DNA of 64,000 nucleotides from Ruegeria sp. ANG-R. GTDB lineage: Bacteria > Pseudomonadota > Alphaproteobacteria > Rhodobacterales > Rhodobacteraceae. The notes beneath the pieces were generated by a model. That model saw only the letters and a list, made by a program, of their open reading frames with translations. It did no database searches and was not told the origin of the DNA. Location of the stretch: the NCBI RefSeq assembly GCF_000813985.1, contig NZ_JWLJ01000001.1, positions 1,476,453 through 1,540,452 of the forward strand, written 5' to 3'. Within the stretch, counting starts at the first letter, position 1; every line of letters starts with the position of its first letter. Positions 52,617 to 62,192 of the stretch are shown one piece after another. A program made the translations under genes and the position numbers.

Positions 52617-52882
52617 TCGAATATGCGATTTCCTTTGCATTTGCCTGTTTCGGAGCGGCAATCATGATGTGCCTGTGGCGGATCATTACCGCCGATGGCG
52701 TTGGCACACGGGTACTGGCGCTGGATACGATGGTTATCAATACCATTGCTCTGATGATCCTGTACGGCCTGAGGCTGGGCACTGAGATTTTCTTTGAGGC
52801 CGCGATGATCATCGCCATGCTGGGGTTCGTCTCAACTGTTGCCTATGCGCGCTTCATGCTGCGCGGCAATATCATCGAGTGA
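52613..52882 (+). CDS. mrpF: Na+/H+ antiporter subunit MrpF
   Basis: 89 residues with three membrane helices; RIITADGVGTRVLALDTMVI near residue 23 is the conserved family motif. Start at 52613 is taken from the ATGA overlap with mrpE. Eight bases... more precisely a seven-base gap separates it from mrpG. Confidence 0.92.
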   Translation: MIEYAISFAFACFGAAIMMCLWRIITADGVGTRVLALDTMVINTIALMILYGLRLGTEIFFEAAMIIAMLGFVSTVAYARFMLRGNIIE

Positions 52883-52889
52883 GGGCGGT

Positions 52890-53276
52890 ATGGAGTTTCT
52901 GTTTCAACTGCTCATCGCCTTCTTCCTGATTGTCTCGGGCATATTCGGCTTTGTCGGCTCGTTCGGCATGATCAAGCTGAAAGATCCCATGTCCCGCCTG
53001 CACGCCCCGACCAAGGCAACCACGCTGGGCGTGGGCGGCGTGTTGCTGGCCTCGATCGCGCATTCGGTTCTGATTGAGGGCAAGTTGTCTCTGCACGAGC
53101 TGCTGATTACGCTGTTTCTGTTCCTGACTGCCCCGATCACGGCCCTGTTCATTGCCAAATGGCACATTCACCGCCATGAAAAGCCCAGTGATCTGCCGGA
53201 CGCAGGCGAGGATGAGCTTTGGGCCACCCACGCGGTCGAGCAGGTCGAGGACGTCCCGGACCACAGCGCGAACTAA
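52890..53276 (+). CDS. mrpG: Na+/H+ antiporter subunit MrpG
   Basis: 128 residues with three membrane helices and a hydrophilic acidic C-terminus. SGIFGFVGSFGMIKLKDPMS and RLHAPTKATTLGVGG near residue 40 are diagnostic of MrpG/PhaG. ATG at 52890 has GAGGGCGG upstream. Last subunit of the operon; the selD fusion gene starts five bases later, so read-through is likely. Confidence 0.93.
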   Translation: MEFLFQLLIAFFLIVSGIFGFVGSFGMIKLKDPMSRLHAPTKATTLGVGGVLLASIAHSVLIEGKLSLHELLITLFLFLTAPITALFIAKWHIHRHEKPSDLPDAGEDELWATHAVEQVEDVPDHSAN

Positions 53277-53281
53277 GTACC

Positions 53282-55441
53282 ATGCAGACACCTCCGTTGC
53301 CCCTGACCCGCGATCTGGTTTTGGTTGGCGGGGGTCACACCCATGCATTGCTGTTGCGGAAGTGGGGCATGAACCCGCTGCCCGGCGCGCGGGTGACCAT
53401 GGTAAACCCCGGTCCCACAGCACCCTATTCGGGGATGCTGCCGGGTTTTGTCGCCGGCCACTATAAGCGGTCGGAATTAGATATAGATCTGATACGTCTG
53501 GCCCGCTTCGCCGACGCCCGGGTGATACTTGGCACCGTCGAGGGCATCGATCCAAACAAGCGTCAAATCCATGTTCCCGGACGCCCACCGGTGGCGTTTG
53601 ATGTTGCCTCGGTCAATGTCGGAATCACGTCCGACATGCCCGCGTTGTCCGGATTTGCCGAACATGCCGTCCCGGCCAAGCCACTTGGCCCCTTCGCGGC
53701 GCAATGGGAAAGGTATCTTTCGGACTCCGGCCCCGCCTCGGTCGCCGTGATTGGCGGCGGTGTTGCCGGAGCTGAACTGGTCATGGCGATGGCCCACGCG
53801 CTGCGATCCAAAGGGCGCGAGGCGCAGGTCACGCTGATCGATAGTGCAACGGCCTTGACCGCAACTGTCCCCAAGGCCTCCGCCACAATCCGTCAGTCGA
53901 TGGAGCGGCTCGGGATCGAGGTTCTGGAGCACGCGTCCATCAGGCAGATAATAGCGGGTCAAATCGAACTCAGTGATGGCCGTCAGATACCCGCCGATTT
54001 CATAACCGGCGCGGCGGGTGCGCGACCCTATGAATGGATATCGGATAGCGGCCTCGCGCTTCACGACGGCTTCATCAAAGTGAACCCGTACCTGCAGTCC
54101 AGCGATCCCGCAATCTTTGCTGCCGGAGATTGCGCCCACCTGTCGGAAAACCCACGCCCCAAGGCCGGGGTCTATGCGGTGCGCGAGGCCCCGATTCTGT
54201 ATGACAACCTGCGCGCCGCGCTGGGTGCGGGACGAATGCGGCGCTATGTACCTCAAAAGGATTACCTGAAACTCATCTCACTGGGCGACAAATCCGCGTT
54301 GGCCGAACGGTTTGGAACATCGTTCAGCGGTACCCTTATGTGGAAATGGAAAAACCAAATCGACCAGCGTTTCATGAACCGGTTCCGCGATCTGCCTCAC
54401 ATGTCCGCTGCTGTATTGCCCCGGCAACACGCAGCTGGGTTGCGTGAGGCATTGGGTGAGAAACCCATGTGCGGTGGCTGCGGCGCCAAGGTTGGTCGAG
54501 GGGCTTTGCAAACCGCTCTGCAGGAAATACCTCGGCTGGAGCGATCCGACATCACCCCCCTTCCCGGCGATGATGCGGCGCTGCTGACAACCGGTTCCGT
54601 ACGGCAGGTCATGACATCGGATCACCTGCGCAGCTTCACCAACGACCCCGCCCTGATGACCCGCATTGCCGCTGTTCACGCGCTTGGCGACATTTGGGCG
54701 ATGGGTGCACGACCGCAAGCCGCGACCGCCACGATCATCCTGCCCCGCATGTCCGCCACGTTGCAGCAGCGCACAATGACCGAGATCATGCGCATCGCCA
54801 GCGAAGTCATGCATCATGCCGGAGCCGAGATCGTGGGTGGCCACAGCTCAATGGGGGATGAAACGACCATTGGCTTTACGCTGACGGGGCTTTGCGATGC
54901 CGATCCCATCACTCTGAGCGGAGCGAAACCTGATGACGCACTGATCCTGACAAAACCGCTGGGCAGCGGCGTTCTGATGGCTGCCGAGATGGCAGGTCAA
55001 GCGGAAGGAGCGTGGGTCGCCGCAGCCTTCCAGCAGATGGTGCAACCGCAAAGTGAGGCATCCAGGATTCTGCACAACGCTCATGCAATGACGGATGTCA
55101 CCGGGTTTGGTCTGGCTGGTCACCTACAGGGTATGTGTGACGCGTCAGGTTGCGGGGCGACGTTGTCGTTGGACTCGATCCCGATCATGACAGGCGCAAC
55201 AGAGTTAAGCGATCAGGGCGTCCGCTCGACGATCTACGCTGACAACCGGGCCATCGCGCCGGAACTTCCAAGCGGCGGCAAGACCGACCTGTTGTTCGAT
55301 CCACAAACCGCCGGAGGTCTTTTGGCCGCCGTTGCAGCAGATCAGGCCGACGTTTTGTGCGACAAACTGCGGGCCGCTGGATATCCCGCTGCCCAGATCG
55401 GTCACATGAACAGCACGCCGGGGCTGCGCGTTCAAAGCTGA
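53282..55441 (+). CDS. selD: FAD-dependent oxidoreductase fused to selenide, water dikinase
   Basis: 719-residue fusion. The first about 380 residues are an NDH-2-like flavin oxidoreductase (LVLVGGGHTHALLLRKW, VAVIGGGVAGAELVMAM near 157, and IFAAGDCAHLSENPRPK near 280). The rest is SelD, which makes selenophosphate from selenide and ATP: the catalytic Cys/Lys pair lies in PMCGGCGAKVGRG near 396 and LPGDDAALL follows. A Cys, not selenocysteine, is encoded. Convergent with the selenouridine synthase gene by a ten-base overlap. The N-terminal domain may reduce a selenium species for the kinase (inference). Confidence 0.94.
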   Translation: MQTPPLPLTRDLVLVGGGHTHALLLRKWGMNPLPGARVTMVNPGPTAPYSGMLPGFVAGHYKRSELDIDLIRLARFADARVILGTVEGIDPNKRQIHVPGRPPVAFDVASVNVGITSDMPALSGFAEHAVPAKPLGPFAAQWERYLSDSGPASVAVIGGGVAGAELVMAMAHALRSKGREAQVTLIDSATALTATVPKASATIRQSMERLGIEVLEHASIRQIIAGQIELSDGRQIPADFITGAAGARPYEWISDSGLALHDGFIKVNPYLQSSDPAIFAAGDCAHLSENPRPKAGVYAVREAPILYDNLRAALGAGRMRRYVPQKDYLKLISLGDKSALAERFGTSFSGTLMWKWKNQIDQRFMNRFRDLPHMSAAVLPRQHAAGLREALGEKPMCGGCGAKVGRGALQTALQEIPRLERSDITPLPGDDAALLTTGSVRQVMTSDHLRSFTNDPALMTRIAAVHALGDIWAMGARPQAATATIILPRMSATLQQRTMTEIMRIASEVMHHAGAEIVGGHSSMGDETTIGFTLTGLCDADPITLSGAKPDDALILTKPLGSGVLMAAEMAGQAEGAWVAAAFQQMVQPQSEASRILHNAHAMTDVTGFGLAGHLQGMCDASGCGATLSLDSIPIMTGATELSDQGVRSTIYADNRAIAPELPSGGKTDLLFDPQTAGGLLAAVAADQADVLCDKLRAAGYPAAQIGHMNSTPGLRVQS

Positions 55442-56484
55442 TCCAGAACCTTTTCGATCCGGGCCGCCGTCGCTGACAGCCCGGTATGGTCAAGTGAAGG
55501 CGCATCAATCTGCGCGATCACTTCGGCGCGCTGCGCTTTTCGGGATTTGGCGTAAGCCGGATCGTAGTGTTGTTCCATCAAAGCCTGTGTCAGCCCTCGC
55601 TTATCCCCTGCATCAATCATGTCCAGCCAACCGTCAATCACCTCATGGCCGCGATGAAACCTCAAGGGAGACAAACGGTCACGCAGCCGTTCGCTATCGG
55701 ACAGGATGTCGTCATAGGCAGAAACCAGATATGCGGTGCGCGCGGCTATCGGGGCAGTGATCTGGATGCGTGGCGCCAAACACAGGGCCGACCAAAGGCT
55801 GGGTGGAAGGATCAGATTCCCGATCTTGGACGATTCCGCCTCGACTATGACAGGTTGCGCCATATCCAGGCCAGCCAATGCGGCGGCCAAAGCGGATTCA
55901 AAGGCTTTCTGACTGGGCTGGCCACCCGGCATTTCCCCAAGCAGCGACCCTCGGTGATTAGCGAGCCACTCGAGATCCAGCACCTGCACACCCAGATCCC
56001 GCAGATGTCCCAGCAGATCGGTTTTGGCAGTGCCTGTATAACCGTCCAGCGCAACCAATCGATATGGCAGCGCGTCATCATACAGGAACTGCTTCACCAA
56101 TCGGCGATAGGAACGATACCCGCCTTCCACGACCTCGGCCCGCCAACCGATCTGTTGCAGCATCCACGTAAAAGACCCCGACCGCTGCCCACCGCGCCAG
56201 CAATAGACCAGAGGTTGCCAGTCGCCCTCGTGATGGCTGAGGCTGTTTTCAATGTGCCCCGCCGCATTGCGAAACACCAAAGCGGCTCCTAACTTGCGTG
56301 CCAGAAACGGGCTTTCCTGAACGTAGATCGTGCCGACCCGCGCGCGTTCGTCATTGTCCAGAACCGGCAGATTGATGGCGCCCGGCATGTGGTCCTCGGC
56401 AAACTCCGCCGGACTGCGCACATCGATAACGGTATCAAACGTGTGGCTATAGAGCTGCTGCAAGCTTGAGAATTTCAACACCAT
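55432..56484 (-). CDS. selU: tRNA 2-selenouridine synthase
   Basis: 350 residues (SelU/MnmH). The N-terminal rhodanese domain has FDTVIDVRSPAEFAEDHMPG and the active-site Cys in PLVYCWRGGQRSGSFTW near residue 93. The C-terminal P-loop domain shows LVALDGYTGTAKTDLL near 142 and VIVEAESSKIGNL near 212. It geranylates and then selenates wobble 2-thiouridine in tRNA using selenophosphate. The pairing with selD and absence of selA/selB here point to selenouridine as at least one use of selenium. Confidence 0.95.
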   Translation of the reverse strand: MVLKFSSLQQLYSHTFDTVIDVRSPAEFAEDHMPGAINLPVLDNDERARVGTIYVQESPFLARKLGAALVFRNAAGHIENSLSHHEGDWQPLVYCWRGGQRSGSFTWMLQQIGWRAEVVEGGYRSYRRLVKQFLYDDALPYRLVALDGYTGTAKTDLLGHLRDLGVQVLDLEWLANHRGSLLGEMPGGQPSQKAFESALAAALAGLDMAQPVIVEAESSKIGNLILPPSLWSALCLAPRIQITAPIAARTAYLVSAYDDILSDSERLRDRLSPLRFHRGHEVIDGWLDMIDAGDKRGLTQALMEQHYDPAYAKSRKAQRAEVIAQIDAPSLDHTGLSATAARIEKVLDQL

Positions 56485-56635
56485 GTCAGCGGTCTAACCC
56501 GCAAGTTATCGGAAGAAAAGCCGTGCAGCCAATAGTTATACCCGAACGCCGCATCGATGAGTTATTGCAAACCCTTCTCGGTTGAGTAATGAACCGTCGG
56601 TATTGGTTTCATTCTGGCATGGGACGTGCACTCAT

Positions 56636-58288
56636 ATGGCACAACAGACCGCAAAATCACTCAAGAGCAAAGCGTTGAGCGATCTGGAGGCGGGAAAGCT
56701 ACCTCAGGCGTTGAAAAAGGCGCAACTGGGTATCAAGAAATTCCCCAACGATTCCGACTACCATGCCATCGCGGGTTTCGTTCTGACCGAAATGAAACGG
56801 TACAAGCAATCCATCCCGCATTTCGTCGAAGCGTCGCGGATGAAGCCTGACGATGCACAATTCGTCGAGAACTTGGCCAATGCGCTGATGCAGACGGGCC
56901 AGATACCCCGGGCCCTGTCTTACGCCGAACACAAGCTGGAACAATTTCCGAACAACAAGGAACTGGCCCGTGTCATCGACGAAATCCAGCTTAAAGGGCG
57001 AAATTGGCGCCTGATCATCGAGTATATCACGCAAAAGCTGGAAAAAGACCCCGACAACGCCGATCTGCTGTCGTCGCGCGCCCGTGCATATGGGGAAGTT
57101 GGATTTGCAGAACACAGCTCTCGGGACGTTTCACGCGCTTACGAGCTGGCGCCCGAAAAAGAGCTGATCGCGCTTTCAAAAGCCACGGATCTCCATCAAT
57201 CAGGGGACAAGGAGGCGGCCAAGAGCATTTTGTGGTCCGTACTGGATGCAAACCCACGCAGTTCGATCGCACTCTATCGGTTGTCTATGATGGCAGACAA
57301 AGATCAATCTGAACAACTTTCTGCAGCAATTGATACAGCCCTGTCGGAAAGCGAGCACGCCAATTCGGTGCTTGAGTTTGCAAAGGCGCTTACGGTCTCG
57401 AGGCATGAAGGTCTAAGCGCGGCGCTGCCTCAATTCGCGCGGGCGAACGCCATACAGCACGATATCAACCCGTACGATAACGCACGCGAAGAAGAACGGT
57501 TCAACGAAATCTGCAAGATATTTCCTTTGGATGCACCGCCCCCGACATCCGGCCAGAGCGATACACCAACTCCGATCTTCGTAATCGGGCAGCCACGCTC
57601 GGGCACAACGTTGATGGAAATGATGCTCAGTTCTGCGCCTGATATCGCGGGGTGTGGTGAGCTGATTATAGCGGGTGAATTGTCACAGCAAATCATGGAC
57701 GATGGCAAAACGTTCGACGCGGATGCGGCAGCTGAATTCGCCAGGGAATACCGCAGGCTGATGCCGCCGATACCTGAGGGCTCGACCGCGTTCGTGGACA
57801 AGATACCGCACAACTATCAGAGACTTGGATTTATTTTGTCGGCGTTCCCGAATGCCCGCGTGATCAACATGATGCGCGACCCGCGCGATGTTGGGCTATC
57901 CAAATGGATCAGGCGTTTCCACGCGCCGGGAATGCGGTATGCGTCAAATCTTGAATCGATCGCCCATTCCGCCAACCTGTACCGTCGATATCTCGCGCAT
58001 TGGAACAGGGTGTTCAGCGGCCGGATTCTGACCATCGCGTATGAAGACCTGGTCGCCGATCCCAAGACCTATAGTCAGAAGGCCGCCGCATTCTGCGATA
58101 TCGAATGGGATGCGCGGATGATGTCCCCGGAAAAAAACACCAAACAGGTCCGCACGGCCAGTATCGACCAGGTGCGTAAGAAGATCTCGACCAGTTCAAT
58201 CGGTGGCTGGCGTGACGTAGCGGAACATATTCAACCGATGTTGGACGGCTTCGACCCAATGTTGTGGCCCGAATACAAATTCGACTGA
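56636..58288 (+). CDS. TPR-repeat sulfotransferase
   Basis: About 550 residues. The first about 300 are TPR-like helices (DLEAGKLPQALKKAQLGIKK, MKPDDAQFVENLANALMQTG), the rest is a PAPS-dependent sulfotransferase domain: the 5'-phosphate loop FVIGQPRSGTTLMEMMLSS near residue 317, FVDKIPHNYQRLGFIL near 388 and the 3'-phosphate motif NMMRDPRDVGLSKW near 413. The ATG at 56636 is chosen; an in-frame TTG 18 codons upstream is weaker. Single gene; substrate (protein or glycan) unknown. Confidence 0.87.
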   Translation: MAQQTAKSLKSKALSDLEAGKLPQALKKAQLGIKKFPNDSDYHAIAGFVLTEMKRYKQSIPHFVEASRMKPDDAQFVENLANALMQTGQIPRALSYAEHKLEQFPNNKELARVIDEIQLKGRNWRLIIEYITQKLEKDPDNADLLSSRARAYGEVGFAEHSSRDVSRAYELAPEKELIALSKATDLHQSGDKEAAKSILWSVLDANPRSSIALYRLSMMADKDQSEQLSAAIDTALSESEHANSVLEFAKALTVSRHEGLSAALPQFARANAIQHDINPYDNAREEERFNEICKIFPLDAPPPTSGQSDTPTPIFVIGQPRSGTTLMEMMLSSAPDIAGCGELIIAGELSQQIMDDGKTFDADAAAEFAREYRRLMPPIPEGSTAFVDKIPHNYQRLGFILSAFPNARVINMMRDPRDVGLSKWIRRFHAPGMRYASNLESIAHSANLYRRYLAHWNRVFSGRILTIAYEDLVADPKTYSQKAAAFCDIEWDARMMSPEKNTKQVRTASIDQVRKKISTSSIGGWRDVAEHIQPMLDGFDPMLWPEYKFD

Positions 58289-58296
58289 CCCATGAA

Positions 58297-58322
58297 AAAG
58301 GCCGCCCCGAAGGGCGGCCTTT
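58297..58322. terminator. Intrinsic terminator between convergent genes
   Basis: AAAGGCCGCCC/GGGCGGCCTTT stem with a tiny CGA(A) loop, A-run before and TTT after. It follows the sulfotransferase stop and also lies downstream of the convergent 5'-nucleotidase gene. Confidence 0.85.
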
Positions 58323-58340
58323 GCGATTGTTGAGGCCGCA

Positions 58341-59924
58341 TCACTTCTGTTTGATACGCCCATCCAGATAGGGCTGATACGGCGCATTCTCGGCTAGGTA
58401 TTCAGCCGTGACATCGGCCAGATCAGGCCCGAAATCATAAGCGTTCTTGTCATCGCCTGAAAACACGCTGTATCCATCACCGCCATTGCGGACATAGTCG
58501 TTTGTAACAACCATATAGGTTGCCGCAGGGTCGATGGGCTCAAAACCATCGCCTTTTGCCACCATGACCTCGACAATCCGGCCCTCATTGGGTGCGACCG
58601 ACGGGTCCCATGTAAAGGTCATACCCGCCACCTGCGGGAAACGGCCCTTGACCTCTTCAACCTGACTGACACCATTCTCCAGCGCGTCGATGACGCCCTG
58701 ACCGCTGATCTCAAAGGTCGACAATGTGTTCTGGAAGGGCAGAACCGTCAGAACTTCACCCATGGTCACTTCGCCAGGATCGATCGAGGCCCGCAGCCCT
58801 CCCGAATTGGCAATCGCAAGTTGGACGCCCTGATCGGCAACCCGCGCCAGCATCGCGTCTGCGACCAGGTTGCCCATCTCGCACTCCTGAACACGGCAGA
58901 CCGCACGATCGCCCTCGATAGATGCCGCCGTGTTCGCCACGACCCGTTTCTTCATTTCTTCAATCGGCGCCCCCATTTCGGCAACGCGCGCCGCGATTTC
59001 GGCATCCGGCACGACCGATGCATCAAGAAGAATCGGCTCGCCTTCGGCGGAGATCAGATTTCCATCATCATCAAATGTGAGGGTCACTTCGCCAAGATAC
59101 TTCGAGTAGGCATAGGCCTGAACGACAGGAACATCGCCAACCATCAACGGATAAGATCCAGCTGCGCCCTCCTGGGTATTGGACAACAGAGTGTGTGAGT
59201 GCCCACCAATAACCAGATCAAGACCGGGTACTTTCTCGGCGATTTCGATGTCTTTGGCCAAGCCCACATGGGTGAGTGCAATGACGATATCGACGCCATC
59301 GGCCTGCAGCGCTTCGACATCGGCAGTCAGGCTGTCAATTTCGTCCTGGAACACCACATCTTTACCCGGGCTCGAAGTGTCCACGGTATCCGTAGCCAGC
59401 GCCGAGACGATACCTATCTTCTGCCCACCCAGTTCCAGAACGAGATGGTTTCCCACTTTGCCTTTCAGTTCCGCAGAAGTCGACAGATCGAGATTGCCCG
59501 AGATGACAGGGAAACTGACGGCATCAATAAACGCCGCCAGACCTTCCGGGCCGTCGTCGAATTCGTGGTTTCCGACTGCCATCGCATCATAGCCGATGGC
59601 GTCCATAAACTCGGCTTCGGCAGCGCCTTTGTAGGTCGTGTAGAACAGCGACCCCTGGAACGGGTCGCCTGCATCCAACAGCAGAACGTTTTCATCTGCC
59701 AGTTCGTCACGCTTCGAATCCACAATGGCTTTCAAGCGCGCGACACCACCGAAACACTTTCCTTCGGCCTCACCCTCGGCATCGCAGGTCGAATCGTACT
59801 TGTTGATCGACTCGATGCGGCTGTGAATGTCGTTTGTGTGCAGAATCGTGAGCTTATACTCGGCAGCCGCCATGCCGGCGGTCAGGCCCAATACGGCAGC
59901 CGAGGCGAGAAAACGGGTGAACAT
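58341..59924 (-). CDS. Secreted 5'-nucleotidase/2',3'-cyclic phosphodiesterase family protein
   Basis: 527 residues. A signal peptide (MFTRFLASAAVLGLTAGMAAA) precedes the metallophosphatase domain: LTILHTNDIHSRIES, LLLDAGDPFQGSLFY near 80, AVGNHEFDDGPEG near 110, and GGHSHTLLSNTQEG near 240. The C-terminal 5_nucleotid_C domain has ANSGGLRASIDPGEVTMGE near 370 and the NDYVRNGGDGYSVF substrate loop. It releases phosphate from periplasmic nucleotides. Start at 59924 has AGGGAG eight bases upstream; the longer frame is rejected. Confidence 0.94.
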   Translation of the reverse strand: MFTRFLASAAVLGLTAGMAAAEYKLTILHTNDIHSRIESINKYDSTCDAEGEAEGKCFGGVARLKAIVDSKRDELADENVLLLDAGDPFQGSLFYTTYKGAAEAEFMDAIGYDAMAVGNHEFDDGPEGLAAFIDAVSFPVISGNLDLSTSAELKGKVGNHLVLELGGQKIGIVSALATDTVDTSSPGKDVVFQDEIDSLTADVEALQADGVDIVIALTHVGLAKDIEIAEKVPGLDLVIGGHSHTLLSNTQEGAAGSYPLMVGDVPVVQAYAYSKYLGEVTLTFDDDGNLISAEGEPILLDASVVPDAEIAARVAEMGAPIEEMKKRVVANTAASIEGDRAVCRVQECEMGNLVADAMLARVADQGVQLAIANSGGLRASIDPGEVTMGEVLTVLPFQNTLSTFEISGQGVIDALENGVSQVEEVKGRFPQVAGMTFTWDPSVAPNEGRIVEVMVAKGDGFEPIDPAATYMVVTNDYVRNGGDGYSVFSGDDKNAYDFGPDLADVTAEYLAENAPYQPYLDGRIKQK

Positions 59925-60032
59925 CTTGAAACTCCCTGTCGTTGTTTGGCGTGATCGTGCGCCTTGCATCGGAAAGAGTCAAAGGGGGAAATCCGGCTTG
60001 ATTCCAGCAGCCGCGCGGGGCATCAGACCCAT

Positions 60033-60371
60033 ATGCTGATTTACAAGATTTTTCGGGCTGACGAATGGGCCGACTTGCAGGCGAATGGGGCCTCGGACGG
60101 TGCGCCGATTGATATCACTGATGGGTTCGTTCATTTCTCGACCGCCGAGCAAGCCGCCGAAACGGCCGCCAAGCACTTTGCGGGTATCGAGGGCCTCGTT
60201 CTGCTTGCCTGCAACGCAGAGGAAATGGGCGACGACCTGAAATGGGAGGTCTCGCGCGGCGGCGCGCTGTTCCCTCATCTCTATCGCCAGATTCGCATGG
60301 CCGACGTGATCTGGTCGTGTGCTTTACCCTTCGATGGTAAGCAGCACAAATTCCCGGAGCAGATGGAATGA
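60033..60371 (+). CDS. DUF952 family protein
   Basis: 112 residues. MLIYKIFRADEWADLQANGA, DGFVHFSTAEQAAETAAKHF and the GALFPHLYRQI motif with RMADVIWSCALPFDG are typical of DUF952, structurally related to ADP-ribosyl-transferring and glutathione-type folds; no activity is established. ATG at 60033 is internal to a longer open frame and matches the family's usual beginning. First of four genes coupled by four-base overlaps (DUF952, DUF1330-like, pyrD, arsC-like). Confidence 0.88.
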   Translation: MLIYKIFRADEWADLQANGASDGAPIDITDGFVHFSTAEQAAETAAKHFAGIEGLVLLACNAEEMGDDLKWEVSRGGALFPHLYRQIRMADVIWSCALPFDGKQHKFPEQME

Positions 60372-60799
60372 CCAGTTTTGTCGATCCGGATCGCGTTCAA
60401 TTCGAAGCCTTTAAGGGGCTGAACCGGGATCATCCGATCGAGATGCTCAATCTGGTAAGGTTTCGCGCCAAAGCCGAATACCCAGTCGATCACGCGCTTG
60501 CGGATGCCGGACTGACCGGTGCTCAGGCCTATCGCAACTACGGGGTCGAGACCGCCCCGATCATAGAGCGCATCGGCGCATCGATCCTGTGGCGCGGGGC
60601 GTTTCAAACGACACTGATCGGTCCTTCGGATGAGGTATGGGATGAGGTGTTTATCGCCCGCTATCCCAACGCTCATGCATTTCTTGAAATGGTGACAGAC
60701 CCGATCTATCGCAGCGCCGTGATACATCGGCAGGCAGCGGTCGAAACATCGCGCCTGATCCGCTGCGCACCAACCAAAATTGGAACTTCATTCGGATGA
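60368..60799 (+). CDS. DUF1330-like ferredoxin-fold protein
   Basis: 143 residues. [19 protein letters not shown] near residue 20, [20 protein letters not shown] and a [20 protein letters not shown] segment fit the DUF1330/dimeric alpha-beta barrel group. No catalytic assignment. The four-base overlaps with the DUF952 gene and with pyrD indicate a single transcript, but there is no obvious link to pyrimidine synthesis. Confidence 0.82.
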   Translation: MTSFVDPDRVQFEAFKGLNRDHPIEMLNLVRFRAKAEYPVDHALADAGLTGAQAYRNYGVETAPIIERIGASILWRGAFQTTLIGPSDEVWDEVFIARYPNAHAFLEMVTDPIYRSAVIHRQAAVETSRLIRCAPTKIGTSFG

Positions 60800-61854
60800 A
60801 ACTGACCGAGAAACTTGGACTTGCCGCGCTGCATCGCCTTGACCCGGAAACCGCGCACGGGCTGTCGATCAAAGCTCTCAAATCCGGCCTCGCCCCGATG
60901 CCGGGCCCTGTGACGTCCGACCGACTTAAGACCGAACTGGCCGGGCTCAATCTGCCAAATCCGGTCGGACTGGCCGCCGGGTTCGATAAGAACGGTGAAG
61001 TTCTGGGGCCGCTGTCCCGCGTCGGTTTCGGCTTTGTCGAGGTTGGCGCCGTGACACCCCGACCACAGCCCGGAAACCCGAAACCACGCCTGTTCCGCCT
61101 GACTGAAGACCAAGCCGCGATCAACCGGTTCGGTTTCAACAACGAGGGGATGGAGGTGATGGCCACACGCCTTGCAAACCGCCCCAAAGATGCGGTGATC
61201 GGCCTCAATCTCGGGGCGAACAAAGACAGTGACGACCGGCCGGGTGACTTTGCCAAAGTGCTGGCCCATTGTGCCCGGCATCTGGATTTTGCCACGGTCA
61301 ATGTTTCGTCACCCAACACCGAAAAGCTGCGTGATCTGCAGGGAAAGGCGGCGCTGAGTGCGTTGCTCAATGGTGTCATCGAAACCCGTGACGCGCTGCC
61401 GCGCCCGCTGCCCGTGTTCCTGAAAATTGCCCCCGACCTGACTGAGGCCGAGTTGCAGGACATTGCCGATGTCGCCCGTGAAACCGGCGTGGATGCGGTG
61501 ATCGCCTCCAACACTACTTTGTCCCGTGATGGCTTACGCAGCGACCACAAGGATCAGGCAGGTGGCTTGTCTGGTGCACCGTTGTTCGAGAAATCGACCC
61601 GTGTGCTGGCGCAACTCAGCCAGCTAACGAACGGGGACATACCGCTTATTGGCGTCGGCGGCATCAGCACGGCAGAACAAGCCTATGCCAAGATCTGCGC
61701 CGGGGCGTCGGCGGTGCAGTTCTATACCGCAATGGTTTACGGCGGAATATCCCTTGCCGCGGACATTGCAAACGGGTTGGACAACCTTTTGGCCCGTGAC
61801 GGATATTCGACGGTCGCGCAAGCGGTCGGCAGCAAACGGGAGGATTGGTTGTGA
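60796..61854 (+). CDS. pyrD: Dihydroorotate dehydrogenase (quinone), class 2
   Basis: 352 residues. Oxidises dihydroorotate to orotate with FMN and passes electrons to the quinone pool. The N-terminal membrane-associated helix region ([20 protein letters not shown]), [14 protein letters not shown] near 53, [20 protein letters not shown] near 75, the catalytic Ser in [13 protein letters not shown] near 176, and [20 protein letters not shown] near 285 mark class 2. Overlaps the arsC-like gene by four bases. Confidence 0.97.
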   Translation: MKLTEKLGLAALHRLDPETAHGLSIKALKSGLAPMPGPVTSDRLKTELAGLNLPNPVGLAAGFDKNGEVLGPLSRVGFGFVEVGAVTPRPQPGNPKPRLFRLTEDQAAINRFGFNNEGMEVMATRLANRPKDAVIGLNLGANKDSDDRPGDFAKVLAHCARHLDFATVNVSSPNTEKLRDLQGKAALSALLNGVIETRDALPRPLPVFLKIAPDLTEAELQDIADVARETGVDAVIASNTTLSRDGLRSDHKDQAGGLSGAPLFEKSTRVLAQLSQLTNGDIPLIGVGGISTAEQAYAKICAGASAVQFYTAMVYGGISLAADIANGLDNLLARDGYSTVAQAVGSKREDWL

Positions 61855-62192
61855 TCGAGTATTGGCATAACCCGCGCTGTTCAAAGTCACGCGCCGGGCT
61901 GGCGTTGCTGGAAGAAAAAGGTGCCGTGGTCGAGGTTCGAAAGTACCTTGAAAACGCGCCTGCGATTGATGAAATCCATCAGGTACTGGCCTTGCTTGGG
62001 ATATCGGCGATTGAAATGATGCGCACCGGCGAGAAACAGTTCAAAGAGCTGGGCCTGACCAAAACCTCACCCGAGGACGCACTGATCGCGGCAATGGCTG
62101 AACATCCGATCCTGATCGAGCGCCCGATAGCGATTGCAAGTGGCAAAGCCGCAATCGGGCGGCCACCCGAGATTTTGCTTGGTCTGCTTTAG
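61851..62192 (+). CDS. ArsC-like thioredoxin-fold protein
   Basis: 113 residues of the ArsC/Spx/YffB family. The Cys of the CX(n) motif lies in [20 protein letters not shown] near residue 8, and the C-terminal [11 protein letters not shown] segment is conserved in glutaredoxin-dependent arsenate reductases. It could be an arsenate reductase or a YfgD-like protein; no ars operon is nearby, so arsenic detoxification is not implied. GTG start at 61851 has GGAGG seven bases upstream and overlaps the pyrD stop. Confidence 0.88.
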   Translation: MIEYWHNPRCSKSRAGLALLEEKGAVVEVRKYLENAPAIDEIHQVLALLGISAIEMMRTGEKQFKELGLTKTSPEDALIAAMAEHPILIERPIAIASGKAAIGRPPEILLGLL

